Shown here one piece after another: positions 17,158-26,038 of a stretch of DNA of 36,369 nt (position 1 is its first letter; the number at the start of each line of letters is the position of its first letter). Both the position numbers and the translations under genes were made by a program. Under the pieces are notes generated by a model. The model did not search any database. It was not told the origin of the DNA and saw only the letters and a program-made list of their open reading frames with translations. Source of the stretch: Bacteroidales bacterium. GTDB lineage: Bacteria; Bacteroidota; Bacteroidia; Bacteroidales; UBA932. The stretch covers positions 1 to 36,369 of the forward strand of contig JAFURF010000029.1 in the NCBI GenBank assembly GCA_017471965.1. Reading direction: 5' to 3'.

Positions 17158-18629
17158 GACTTGACAAGATAATAAGGAACAGCGGATGCACTGTCGTGAA
17201 AGGATGCGGACACATCGACGTGAGCGCAATCTGTGACGACTCCAGAAAAGTGAGCCACGGCTCGCTTTTCACTGCTGTCAAGGGGTTTGCAGCCGACGGA
17301 CATGAATACATATCCAGAGCCATCGGCAAAGGGGCACGCGTGATCGTCTACGAAGACCAGGAGGCTCTGGACACTCAGATCGAGGCAATGGATACAGATG
17401 GGATCGTACTGGTCAAGGCAGAATCGTCAAGACACGCCCTGGCCATCATGGCCTCGAACTTCTACGACAATCCGTCTGAAAAACTGACTCTTGTCGGCAT
17501 TACAGGCACAAACGGCAAGACAACTACAGTCACCCTCCTTCACAGGATGTTCACTGCGCTCGGATACAGTTGCGGACTTCTTTCCACCATAGCGAACTAT
17601 GTGGGCACAAAAGGTACAGAGGCAAAGAACACGACTTCCGATCCGCTGACCATAAACTCTTTGCTCAGCGATATGGTGAAGGCGGGCTGCGAGTACTGCT
17701 TCATGGAGGTAAGTTCGATAGGTGTAGAGCAGGAAAGGATTTCCGGTCTGAAATTCAAGGCGGGAATCTTCTCGAACCTGACTCACGACCATCTCGACTA
17801 CCACAAGACCTTTGCTGAATATCTCAGATGCAAGAAACTGTTCTTTGACAACCTTCCTGCAGATGCATATGCGATCACCAACATCGATGACAGGAACGGA
17901 ATGGTGATGATGCAGAACACCAGGGCACAGGTAGTGACATACTCTCTCAGAAGCATTGCCGACCATACATGCCGTGTGATCGAGCAAAGTTTTGAAGGAA
18001 TGCTCCTGAAGATGGACGGCACAGAAGCATGGAGCACCCTCGTCGGTCAGCACAATGCATATAACCTCCTTGCAATATATACCACCGCCGTGACGCTGGG
18101 CGCAGACCCGGAAGAAGTGCTGGTAGCCCTGAGCACCCTCAGACCCGCACCGGGCAGACTTGAAAACCTGAGAGGGCCAAAAGACATATCTGTGATCATC
18201 GACTATGCACACACTCCGGACGCCCTTGAGAACGTACTCAAGACATTGAGAGGAATAGCACCTGACAGGGAACTCATCTGCATTTTCGGATGCGGAGGTG
18301 ACAGGGACAGGAGCAAGAGGCCGGAAATGGCAGCGATAGCACAGAAACTTGCAGACAGGATAATCGTGACCTCGGACAACAGCAGGACTGAGAAGACTTC
18401 TGACATCATGGCCGACATAAAGGAGGGATTTGACTTGAGCGGAAAGGCCCGGTCACTCTTCATCGAAGACCGCGAACAGGCAATCCGCACTGCGTTGATG
18501 ATAGCGTCGCAGGGTGCAACGGTCCTTCTTGCAGGAAAGGGACACGAGACCTATCAGATCATAGGCACCGAAAAGAAGCATTTTGACGAAAAGGAAATTG
18601 TAACTGAAATTTTTGAAACACTAGGATAA
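17154..18629 (+). CDS. murE: UDP-MurNAc-L-Ala-D-Glu ligase MurE (tripeptide synthetase)
   Basis: This cytosolic Mur ligase adds the third, diamino, residue to the UDP-MurNAc-dipeptide using ATP. It has 491 residues. The P-loop GTNGKTTT is at 118-125, and the central NLTHDHLDYH motif holds the catalytic His region. The amino-acid specificity loop reads DNSR (408-411). Enzymes that use meso-diaminopimelate usually have DNPR and lysine users lack the Arg, so mDAP is the likely substrate, with Ser replacing Pro. It overlaps ftsI by four bases, and mraY follows after eight bases. Confidence 0.95.
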   Translation: MRLDKIIRNSGCTVVKGCGHIDVSAICDDSRKVSHGSLFTAVKGFAADGHEYISRAIGKGARVIVYEDQEALDTQIEAMDTDGIVLVKAESSRHALAIMASNFYDNPSEKLTLVGITGTNGKTTTVTLLHRMFTALGYSCGLLSTIANYVGTKGTEAKNTTSDPLTINSLLSDMVKAGCEYCFMEVSSIGVEQERISGLKFKAGIFSNLTHDHLDYHKTFAEYLRCKKLFFDNLPADAYAITNIDDRNGMVMMQNTRAQVVTYSLRSIADHTCRVIEQSFEGMLLKMDGTEAWSTLVGQHNAYNLLAIYTTAVTLGADPEEVLVALSTLRPAPGRLENLRGPKDISVIIDYAHTPDALENVLKTLRGIAPDRELICIFGCGGDRDRSKRPEMAAIAQKLADRIIVTSDNSRTEKTSDIMADIKEGFDLSGKARSLFIEDREQAIRTALMIASQGATVLLAGKGHETYQIIGTEKKHFDEKEIVTEIFETLG

Positions 18630-18637
18630 GACGGGAA

Positions 18638-19936
18638 ATGATATATCATCTTGTAGAATACTTTAAGGAAACCGGGATAGACATCCCGGGACAGGGACTG
18701 TTCAACTACCTGTCCTTCAGAGCCATCGCTGCATTTACCACTGCTCTTCTGATATCAATCTTCGCAGGAAAGAAGATCATACGATGGATCCAGAAGAAGC
18801 AGATCGGAGAAGAGATACGCGACCTCGGACTCGAAGGGCAGATACAGAAGAAAGGCACCCCTACGATGGGAGGAATGATCATCTTTCTGGCCATCATCGT
18901 GCCTGTACTTCTCTTCGGTGACCTGACCAACATATACAACATACTGCTGATTGTCAGCACCGTATGGTTCTTCCTCGTCGGATTTGCAGACGACTATATC
19001 AAGGTATTCAGAAAAAACAAGGAAGGTCTCAGTGAGAAGGCGAAACTGGTTGCCCAGGCAGCAATGGGACTCGCCATAGGACTGGCCGTATGCTTCAGCG
19101 ACCAGATTGTGGTCAGAGAGGAAGTGAACATAGAAGACACCGTCGCAGTCGAAGCACTTGCAGACAGTGTCAGTGTGGATGCAGCCATCGCCGCAGCACC
19201 GACAATGAAGCACGACGTCATCAAGAGCACAAAGACCACGATACCGTTTGTAAAGAGCCATGAGTTCGACTACAAATGGCTCTCGCCGTTCAAAGGCACC
19301 TTCGGATGGTACTGCAAATGGGCGATATATGTGCTGATGATCGTGATCGTCATCACAGCATGCTCGAACGGAGTCAACCTCACCGACGGGATGGACGGAC
19401 TCGCAACCGGTTCATCAGCGATCGTGGGAGTAGTGCTGGGCATCTTCGCATGGCTGTCCGGAAACATAGTGAACGCGGAATACCTCAACATAATGTATAT
19501 TCCGGGAAGCGGTGAGATTGCGGTATACATGTCTGCATTTGTAGGAGCCCTGATCGGATTCCTCTGGTACAACTCATTCCCTGCCCAGGTATTCATGGGC
19601 GACACGGGAAGCCTCATGCTCGGAGGCGTGATAGGAGTCTGTGCGATCCTTATCAGAAAGGAACTCCTTCTCCCGATCCTGTGCGGAATCTTCTTTGTCG
19701 AGAGCCTTTCGGTCCTCATCCAAAGATTCTATTTCAAATACACGAAGAAGAAATACGGTGAAGGACGCAGGGTGTTCAAGATGGCGCCGCTCCATCATCA
19801 TTACCAGAAGGAGGGCATACCTGCCCTCATAAAGAAGCCTCTGAAAGCAATGCCTGAGGCTAAGATAGTAGGCAGATTCTGGATCATAGGGATGATCCTG
19901 GCAGTGGTCACCATGGCATTGCTGAAAGTAAGATAA
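18638..19936 (+). CDS. mraY: Phospho-MurNAc-pentapeptide transferase MraY
   Basis: This integral membrane enzyme transfers phospho-MurNAc-pentapeptide to undecaprenyl phosphate to make lipid I. It has 432 residues against about 360 in E. coli; the extra length is a hydrophilic loop (roughly residues 165-215, rich in Glu, Val and Ala) after the fifth membrane segment. Catalytic-site motifs are all visible: TPTMGG, FADDYIKV (the Asp pair), GVNLTDGMDGLA, FMGDTGSLMLGG and the histidine motif MAPLHHHYQKEG near residue 385. Longer loops here are common in Bacteroidota. Neighbours murE and murD lie within a few bases. Confidence 0.97.
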   Translation: MIYHLVEYFKETGIDIPGQGLFNYLSFRAIAAFTTALLISIFAGKKIIRWIQKKQIGEEIRDLGLEGQIQKKGTPTMGGMIIFLAIIVPVLLFGDLTNIYNILLIVSTVWFFLVGFADDYIKVFRKNKEGLSEKAKLVAQAAMGLAIGLAVCFSDQIVVREEVNIEDTVAVEALADSVSVDAAIAAAPTMKHDVIKSTKTTIPFVKSHEFDYKWLSPFKGTFGWYCKWAIYVLMIVIVITACSNGVNLTDGMDGLATGSSAIVGVVLGIFAWLSGNIVNAEYLNIMYIPGSGEIAVYMSAFVGALIGFLWYNSFPAQVFMGDTGSLMLGGVIGVCAILIRKELLLPILCGIFFVESLSVLIQRFYFKYTKKKYGEGRRVFKMAPLHHHYQKEGIPALIKKPLKAMPEAKIVGRFWIIGMILAVVTMALLKVR

Positions 19937-19939
19937 TAA

Positions 19940-21292
19940 ATGGAACAACATACGGAAATGTCTAGATTAGTAGTATTGGGTGGAGGAGAAAGCGGAGTCG
20001 GATCCGCTGTTCTCGCAAAAGTAAAGGGATTTGATGTGTTTCTTTCAGATATGGGAAAGATATCGGAGGACTATGCGGCCATGCTCGACAAATGGGAGAT
20101 TCCATACGAGCAGGGCAAGCATACCGAAGAACTTATCCTGAACGCTGACGAGGTAGTGAAGAGTCCCGGAATACCGTCGACTGCACCGATGGTCAGGAAG
20201 ATTGCGGAGAAAGGCATCGGGATCATATCTGAAATCGAGTTTGCCGGCAGATATGACTCGGCAAAGAAGGTATGCATCACCGGTAGCAACGGAAAGACAA
20301 CCACGACCTCACTCATTTACCATCTTCTGAAGCAGGCTGGCCTCAATGTAGGCCTCGGAGGCAATATAGGCAAGAGTTACGCCCTTCAGGTCGCGACAGA
20401 AAACTTTGATATCTATGTACTGGAACTGAGCAGTTTCCAGTTGGACAACGTATACGACTTCAAGGCAGACATAGCGATAATCACCAATATTACACCGGAC
20501 CATCTGGACCGCTATGACCACAAGATGGAGAACTATGTAAGGTCCAAGTTCCGCATCACAAGAAACATGTCAAGCGAAGACTGCTTCATATTCTGCTCGG
20601 ATGACGAGATCACCATCAGACATCTTGACCAGATAGTGATGAAGGCTCAGAAACTTCCTTTCACCCAGAAGGAGGAAGTCCCTCAGGGTGCGTTCGTCAG
20701 GGATGACAGGATGATAGTCAGGTACAAGGAGGACGAGTGTGACATGTACCTGCAGGAACTGGCGCTCGGAGGAAAGCACAATGTATATAACTCTATGGCT
20801 GCCGCACTTGCAGCCAAGGCTATGGACATCGACAACGAGGCCATACGCAACGGCCTTGCGACTTTCAAGGCAGTGGAACACCGGCTCGAAAAGGTATTGA
20901 GCATAAAGGATGTCCTCTATATAAATGACTCGAAAGCCACCAACGTTGATGCCGCATGGTATGCTTTGGAATGTCAGACAAGACCTGTGGTATGGATCGT
21001 AGGAGGCACAGACAAGGGTAACGACTACACCAGCCTGGTACCGCTTGCTCAGGAAAAGGTGAAGGCAATGATCTGTATGGGGCTTGACAACGCTAAGTTC
21101 CACGAGTCATTTGAAGGCGTGGTTCCGGAAATACACGATGTGACATCGGCAAAGGATGCGGTCAGACTGGCTCACGATCTTGCAAAAGCAGGAGATGTGG
21201 TGCTTCTCTCCCCATGCTGCGCAAGTTTCGACCTTTTCAAGAATTACGAAGACAGAGGACAGCAGTTCAAGGAGGCGGTCAGAAACCTTTAG
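19940..21292 (+). CDS. murD: UDP-MurNAc-L-alanine:D-glutamate ligase MurD
   Basis: It adds D-glutamate to UDP-MurNAc-L-Ala in the cytosol. It has 450 residues with the three Mur-ligase domains: an N-terminal Rossmann-like UDP-binding domain (VVLGGGESGVGSA), a central ATPase domain with P-loop GSNGKTTTTS (around residues 114-123) and NITPDHLDRYD (around 182-192), and a C-terminal domain with EHRLEKV, NDSKATNVDAAW, GGTDKGNDY and LLSPCCASFD. A second in-frame ATG at 19958 (MSRLVVLG) is a credible alternative start, giving a typical MurD N-terminus. It begins three bases after mraY ends. Confidence 0.97.
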   Translation: MEQHTEMSRLVVLGGGESGVGSAVLAKVKGFDVFLSDMGKISEDYAAMLDKWEIPYEQGKHTEELILNADEVVKSPGIPSTAPMVRKIAEKGIGIISEIEFAGRYDSAKKVCITGSNGKTTTTSLIYHLLKQAGLNVGLGGNIGKSYALQVATENFDIYVLELSSFQLDNVYDFKADIAIITNITPDHLDRYDHKMENYVRSKFRITRNMSSEDCFIFCSDDEITIRHLDQIVMKAQKLPFTQKEEVPQGAFVRDDRMIVRYKEDECDMYLQELALGGKHNVYNSMAAALAAKAMDIDNEAIRNGLATFKAVEHRLEKVLSIKDVLYINDSKATNVDAAWYALECQTRPVVWIVGGTDKGNDYTSLVPLAQEKVKAMICMGLDNAKFHESFEGVVPEIHDVTSAKDAVRLAHDLAKAGDVVLLSPCCASFDLFKNYEDRGQQFKEAVRNL

Positions 21293-21295
21293 GAT

Positions 21296-22738
21296 ATGGA
21301 AACAGCAAAGAAGAAAAAAGACGGAGCCTCAGGAAATGGGTTCTGGCACTTCATCGACAACATTGAAGGAGACAAGGTGGTATGGATAATAGTGTTCCTG
21401 CTCATCATGATCTCCATTCTCGCCATATTCTCATCCACATCTCTCCTCAGGGAAGGCAGCAAGGACAGAATGGATTTCATCCTGGACCATATCCTCATAG
21501 CGGGAATAGGACTGATGTTGATTTTCGGACTATATAATATAAAGAGTCTGAAGTTCTTCAGGGTACTGTCCAAGTTCGGATTCGCCTTTTCCCTCCTGCT
21601 CCTCCTGTTGCTTGACCTTCACGTAAGGATACCGGGGGTCATCATGGCAGAAAGGATCAACGGTGCATGGAGAACTCTCAGGATCGCAGGACTTCAGATG
21701 CATGTATTTGAAGTTGTCAAAGTCGCAATGGTCATGTATCTTGCCTGGGCCATCAATGCATACAAGGAAGACCAGGATGCCATCGGCAGGAAAAAACCGA
21801 GCGGTCATTTCCGTCTGGCAAACAGTCTGGCCAAGTCACGGAATCTGTCATCATTCGCACAGCCGTTCTGGAAAAGGGTCATATACATGTACTTGCCGAT
21901 ACTCATCGTATGCCTGCTCACGCTGGTCGGAAGCGGTTCGAGCGCCATATTCATCGGAGTGATTCTGATCGCTACCGTCATGATAGGAGGAATGCCTGTC
22001 AAGGAAATCGCTATCACCGGTGCTGCAGGCATCACAGGTCTGCTGCTGATATTCGGAATATATACGGCGACAGACGGCAAGGTGTTCGGAATATTCGAGC
22101 GTTTCGAGACTATGGAGAGCAGAATAGGAGCAGATTACGATGCCGAGCGTCTTCATGACGTACGTGTGCACTCCAACGAATTCTATCAGATTCTGGACGA
22201 GATCAAACAGCCGTACAGCGCAAAGATCGCGGTACATGAAGGAGGAATCCTAGGTAAAGGCAGCGGCAACAGTACACAGAAATACGTCGTATCCAACATA
22301 TACGGAGACTACATGTTCAGTTTTCTGGTCGAGGAATACGGACTCATCGGAGGAATACTCGTCATATTCCTCTATGTCAGTCTGCTGGCCAGAGGCTCGA
22401 CCATAGCACGTCTGTGCAACGATGAATACGCAAAGATCACCGTAGGAGGTCTGAGCATCCTCATAACGGGCCAGGCATTCATGCACATGTTCGTAAACGT
22501 AGACATCGGTCCGATGACAGGACAGACCCTGCCTCTGATCAGTCACGGAAGTTTTGCATTCCTCGTATTCTGCATAGCGTTCGGAGTGATACTTTCGATA
22601 AGCAGGATCGCACGAAACAGGATCCGGGAAGAAGAAGAGGCCGCTATACCTATCTACGACAGCGACAAAGACGACATCCAGTCAAGCATGGACATACTTG
22701 AAGACATAGACAACCTTGAAGACATACCGCAGAGATGA
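21296..22738 (+). CDS. ftsW: Septal peptidoglycan polymerase FtsW (SEDS family)
   Basis: This multi-pass glycosyltransferase polymerises lipid II at the septum with FtsI. It has 480 residues and about ten hydrophobic segments. SEDS landmarks are INGAWRTLRI in the fourth loop, the large extracytoplasmic loop between residues about 250-350 (with the RVHSNEFYQ and GGILGKGSGNSTQKYV blocks), EEYGLIGGILVIFLY and TGQTLPLISHGSFAFL near residue 415. There is a charged cytoplasmic N-terminus of about 30 residues and an acidic C-terminal tail. It sits three bases after murD, and its TGA overlaps the murG ATG by four bases. Confidence 0.96.
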   Translation: METAKKKKDGASGNGFWHFIDNIEGDKVVWIIVFLLIMISILAIFSSTSLLREGSKDRMDFILDHILIAGIGLMLIFGLYNIKSLKFFRVLSKFGFAFSLLLLLLLDLHVRIPGVIMAERINGAWRTLRIAGLQMHVFEVVKVAMVMYLAWAINAYKEDQDAIGRKKPSGHFRLANSLAKSRNLSSFAQPFWKRVIYMYLPILIVCLLTLVGSGSSAIFIGVILIATVMIGGMPVKEIAITGAAGITGLLLIFGIYTATDGKVFGIFERFETMESRIGADYDAERLHDVRVHSNEFYQILDEIKQPYSAKIAVHEGGILGKGSGNSTQKYVVSNIYGDYMFSFLVEEYGLIGGILVIFLYVSLLARGSTIARLCNDEYAKITVGGLSILITGQAFMHMFVNVDIGPMTGQTLPLISHGSFAFLVFCIAFGVILSISRIARNRIREEEEAAIPIYDSDKDDIQSSMDILEDIDNLEDIPQR

Positions 22739-23865
22739 AGTACAGAAAGATAAGGGCAATAATAAGTGGCGGGGGTACGGGAGGACACATCTTCCCGGCC
22801 CTCTCCATCGCTAATAAACTTAAGGAACTCAACCCTGAAACAGAGATTCTTTTCGTCGGAGCAGAGGGAAGGATGGAAATGGAGAAGGTTCCAGCAGCAG
22901 GCTACAGAATCGAAGGCCTGCCCATTGCCGGACTCCAGAGGAGTCTGAACCTCTCTAACCTGGCACTTCCTTTCAAGGTGATCAAAAGCGTGAGAATGGC
23001 GAGAAGGCTCATAAAGGAGTTCAAGCCGGACATCGCGATAGGAGTAGGCGGTTATGCAAGTGCCCCCCTCCTCTGGGCTGCAGGCCGCCTTGGAATACCG
23101 ACCCTGATCCAGGAGCAGAACGGCTACGCAGGACTGACCAACAAGATTCTTGGTAAAAAAGCCAGAAGCATATGTGTGGCCTATGAAGGCATGGAAAAGT
23201 TCTTCCCGGCAGACAGGATAGTCATTTCCGGAAACCCCATCAGAAAGGAAATAGCACCTGCAACCGCACAGACAAAGGCAGAGGCCATGCAGTTCTATGG
23301 TCTTGATCCTGAAAAGAAGCATATATTCATTGTAGGCGGAAGCCTGGGGAGCGGCACCTTGAACAATGCCATGAAGAAATGGATAACGGACGGATGTCCC
23401 GGAGGTGAGGACATAGAGGTGATCTGGCAATGCGGGAAATGGTACAAGGCTTCGACGGACAGATTCATGGAGGAAGCAAAGGCCTCAGGAAAGAACGTCA
23501 CCGGCATTCGATACTCCGACTTCATCATGAGGATGGATCTGGCCTACGCTGCTGCAGACGTGGTCATATCGCGTTCAGGGGCAAGTTCCGTATCAGAATT
23601 GTGCGCGGCACGCAAGGCCACCATATTTGTCCCTTCCCCTAATGTGGCCGAAGACCACCAGACACACAATGCGATGGCGCTCGTAAGAAAGGATGCGGCA
23701 ATGATCGTAAAAGACAGCGAAGCGGACGAAAAACTCATGAAGACCGCATGTGACCTGATAGAAAATCAGGAAAGGATCACTCTATTGGAAGAGAACATCG
23801 GCAGACTCGCTCTCAAGGATGCGGCAATGACTATAGCAGAAGAAATCTACAGAATCATAGGATAA
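22735..23865 (+). CDS. murG: UDP-GlcNAc:lipid I transferase MurG
   Basis: This GT-B glycosyltransferase adds GlcNAc to lipid I to form lipid II on the inner face of the membrane. It has 376 residues. The N-terminal G-loop SGGGTGGHIFPAL (about residues 12-24) is complete, followed by GVGGYASAPLLWAA, the IQEQNGYAGLTNKIL block, the second G-loop VGGSLGSGTLN (around 200-210), and the UDP-GlcNAc site SRSGASSVSEL with PSPNVAEDHQTHNA. It is translationally coupled to ftsW (ATGA overlap), and murC follows immediately. The sequence is intact. Confidence 0.98.
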   Translation: MKYRKIRAIISGGGTGGHIFPALSIANKLKELNPETEILFVGAEGRMEMEKVPAAGYRIEGLPIAGLQRSLNLSNLALPFKVIKSVRMARRLIKEFKPDIAIGVGGYASAPLLWAAGRLGIPTLIQEQNGYAGLTNKILGKKARSICVAYEGMEKFFPADRIVISGNPIRKEIAPATAQTKAEAMQFYGLDPEKKHIFIVGGSLGSGTLNNAMKKWITDGCPGGEDIEVIWQCGKWYKASTDRFMEEAKASGKNVTGIRYSDFIMRMDLAYAAADVVISRSGASSVSELCAARKATIFVPSPNVAEDHQTHNAMALVRKDAAMIVKDSEADEKLMKTACDLIENQERITLLEENIGRLALKDAAMTIAEEIYRIIG

Positions 23866-23866
23866 G

Positions 23867-25246
23867 ATGGCTGAATACAGACACATATATTTCATCGGCA
23901 TCGGCGGAATCGGGATGAGTGCCATTGCGCGCTACTACCATGCCAAAGGTTACAAGGTCAGCGGATACGACAAGACTCCGTCGCCTCTGACCCATGAACT
24001 TGAATCGGAAGGTATCGAAGTGCACTATGAAGACAACATAGCGTTCATACCTGAAGACATCGGATCCACCCTGGTAGTATACACTCCGGCCATTCCAAAG
24101 GACATGGGAGAACTGGTATACGTCCAGAAGAACGGATACAGAGTGGTCAAGCGTTCAAGAATGCTCGGGGAAATAACTGCCGGGCAAAGATGCATGGCTG
24201 TAGCCGGCACACATGGGAAAACGACCACCAGCACGCTTGTAAGCCATATATTCACATCTGCTGGAGAAGGCTGTTCTGCCTTTCTCGGAGGCATATCGAA
24301 GAATTACGGAACAAATCTTCTTATAAGCCAGAATGACGTAGTGGTGGCTGAAGCCGACGAATTCGACCGCTCCTTCCTCCAACTGTTCCCGGAGATCGCT
24401 GTCATCACCTCGATGGACGCAGACCATCTCGACATCTATGGAGACGAATCCCATATACGCGAAGCATTCAAGGCCTTCGCGTCACAGGTGAGTGGAACCG
24501 TCATAGCGAAACATGGACTTGACATCACTTCTGATGACACAAAGGCAGACATAAAGACATATTCATACGATGATCCTGATGCGGATTTCCACGCCGTAAT
24601 CACAGACGGAGACGGCAACGGATTCTCCCGCTTCGACCTCCATTACCCTGGCGGAATCATCAAGGACTGCACAGTAGGCATTCCCGGATGGGTCAACATA
24701 GAGAATGCGGTAGGTGCAGCGGCAATCGGCCTTACATACGGACTGGATCCGGAGAAGATCCGCGAAGCACTGGCCACATTCGCAGGTGTGAAGAGAAGGT
24801 TCGACATTCAGTTGAAATCTGACCGATGCATATACATCGACGACTACGCCCACCATCCGAGGGAAATAGAGGCATCACTTACGTCCATCCGAGGCAACTT
24901 CCCTGACTACAGACTGACAGGAATCTTCCAGCCTCACCTCTACACCAGGACCAGAGACTTCGCTGACGGATTTGCGGAATCACTCAGCAAGGCAGACCGG
25001 GTCATTCTTCTGGACATATACCCTGCCCGTGAAGAACCGATTCCGGGAGTGACATCACAGATCATATTCGACAACATCACCGCCCCCGAAAAAGTCCTGT
25101 TGAAAAAGGAAGAACTGATGGACTATCTGGAATCGCTGGAATCGGGAGACAAAGATGTATTCATGACTATCGGAGCAGGAGACATAGACAGATTTACCGG
25201 AAAGATCAAGGAACTCCTTGAACAAAAATACAACGGCAATGAATAA
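23867..25246 (+). CDS. murC: UDP-N-acetylmuramate:L-alanine ligase MurC
   Basis: It performs the first amino-acid addition to UDP-MurNAc in the cytosol. It has 459 residues. The UDP-binding Rossmann motif is FIGIGGIGMSAIARYY (residues 9-24), the P-loop is AGTHGKTTTST (around 113-123), and the catalytic-domain EADEFDRSFL and DADHLDIYGD motifs follow. The C-terminal domain has VKRRFDIQ, YIDDYAHHPREI and FQPHLYTRT. It starts one base after murG and its 3' end overlaps ftsQ by eight bases. murB and ddl, which often follow murC elsewhere, are absent here, as is usual in Bacteroidales clusters. Confidence 0.98.
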   Translation: MAEYRHIYFIGIGGIGMSAIARYYHAKGYKVSGYDKTPSPLTHELESEGIEVHYEDNIAFIPEDIGSTLVVYTPAIPKDMGELVYVQKNGYRVVKRSRMLGEITAGQRCMAVAGTHGKTTTSTLVSHIFTSAGEGCSAFLGGISKNYGTNLLISQNDVVVAEADEFDRSFLQLFPEIAVITSMDADHLDIYGDESHIREAFKAFASQVSGTVIAKHGLDITSDDTKADIKTYSYDDPDADFHAVITDGDGNGFSRFDLHYPGGIIKDCTVGIPGWVNIENAVGAAAIGLTYGLDPEKIREALATFAGVKRRFDIQLKSDRCIYIDDYAHHPREIEASLTSIRGNFPDYRLTGIFQPHLYTRTRDFADGFAESLSKADRVILLDIYPAREEPIPGVTSQIIFDNITAPEKVLLKKEELMDYLESLESGDKDVFMTIGAGDIDRFTGKIKELLEQKYNGNE

Positions 25247-26018
25247 GACAATAAGACACATAATCACAGGAACCGCCAGCGTAATGCTTGCTGTAGCGAT
25301 GATTCTTGCTTTCACTGCAGGTGTGTCTTCACGAAGGACCATCCTATGCAAAGACATCGAGATCAACATCGTCGACAGTCTTCAGAACAGTTTCGTGACC
25401 AAGGATGACATCAAGTCCTTCATCGACAAAGAGTACGGAATATATATCGGACAACCTGTCGACAGCATCGACCTTGTAAGGATCGAGGACATCGTAGACG
25501 GGAGGAGTGCTGTAAGAAAGAGCGAAGCCTACGTCACAAAGGACGGCATCATACACATAGATGTCACGCAGCGCAAGCCTGTAGTGAGGTTCCAGAAGAA
25601 AGACGGCGGCTTCTATGCAGACTCGGAAGGATACATATTCCCTCTCCAGAGAAATTATGCGTCCCATGTCCAGGTCATAGACGGCTACATTCCTCTGGCA
25701 GCGAACAGCGGTTACAAAGGGGCCATCGAGGACCCCGAAGAGATGGAATGGTTCACAAGGATGATGAATGTAGTGAATCATATGGAAAAGAGCAGGACCT
25801 GGAAGGACAAGATAGTGCAGATATCTGTTGACAAAGGAGGAGACATCATCCTGGTGCCCAGGGAAGGAAACGAGCTGTTCGTGTTCGGACAGCCGGTGGA
25901 AGTCGCCGAGAAGTTCAGGAAGATGGAAAAATACTACACCCACATTCTGCCTGCCAAGGGTGAAGGACACTACAAGAGGGTCGACCTCAGGTTCAAAGGA
26001 CAGATAGTCTGCAGATAA
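25239..26018 (+). CDS. ftsQ: FtsQ/DivIB-like division protein
   Basis: This bitopic divisome scaffold sits between FtsA/FtsZ and the FtsL-FtsI-FtsW synthase. It has 259 residues from ATG 25239: a short cytoplasmic tail, one membrane helix (ASVMLAVAMILAFTAGV), then a POTRA-like region (INIVDSLQNSFVTKDDIKSFI, IRKSEAYVT-like segment, VTQRKPVVRFQ) and a beta-rich domain. Low sequence conservation is normal for FtsQ, and position before ftsA supports the call. An ATG at 25218 inside murC would add seven residues; 25239 gives a more natural N-terminus (MNKTIRHII). Confidence 0.88.
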   Translation: MNKTIRHIITGTASVMLAVAMILAFTAGVSSRRTILCKDIEINIVDSLQNSFVTKDDIKSFIDKEYGIYIGQPVDSIDLVRIEDIVDGRSAVRKSEAYVTKDGIIHIDVTQRKPVVRFQKKDGGFYADSEGYIFPLQRNYASHVQVIDGYIPLAANSGYKGAIEDPEEMEWFTRMMNVVNHMEKSRTWKDKIVQISVDKGGDIILVPREGNELFVFGQPVEVAEKFRKMEKYYTHILPAKGEGHYKRVDLRFKGQIVCR

Positions 26019-26038
26019 GTAGAAAAACAGAAAAGAAT

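Noticed and set aside
17427-18212. Open frame antisense to murE (about 261 codons)
   Set aside because: It lies wholly within murE, shows no family features and has the skewed composition of an antisense shadow.
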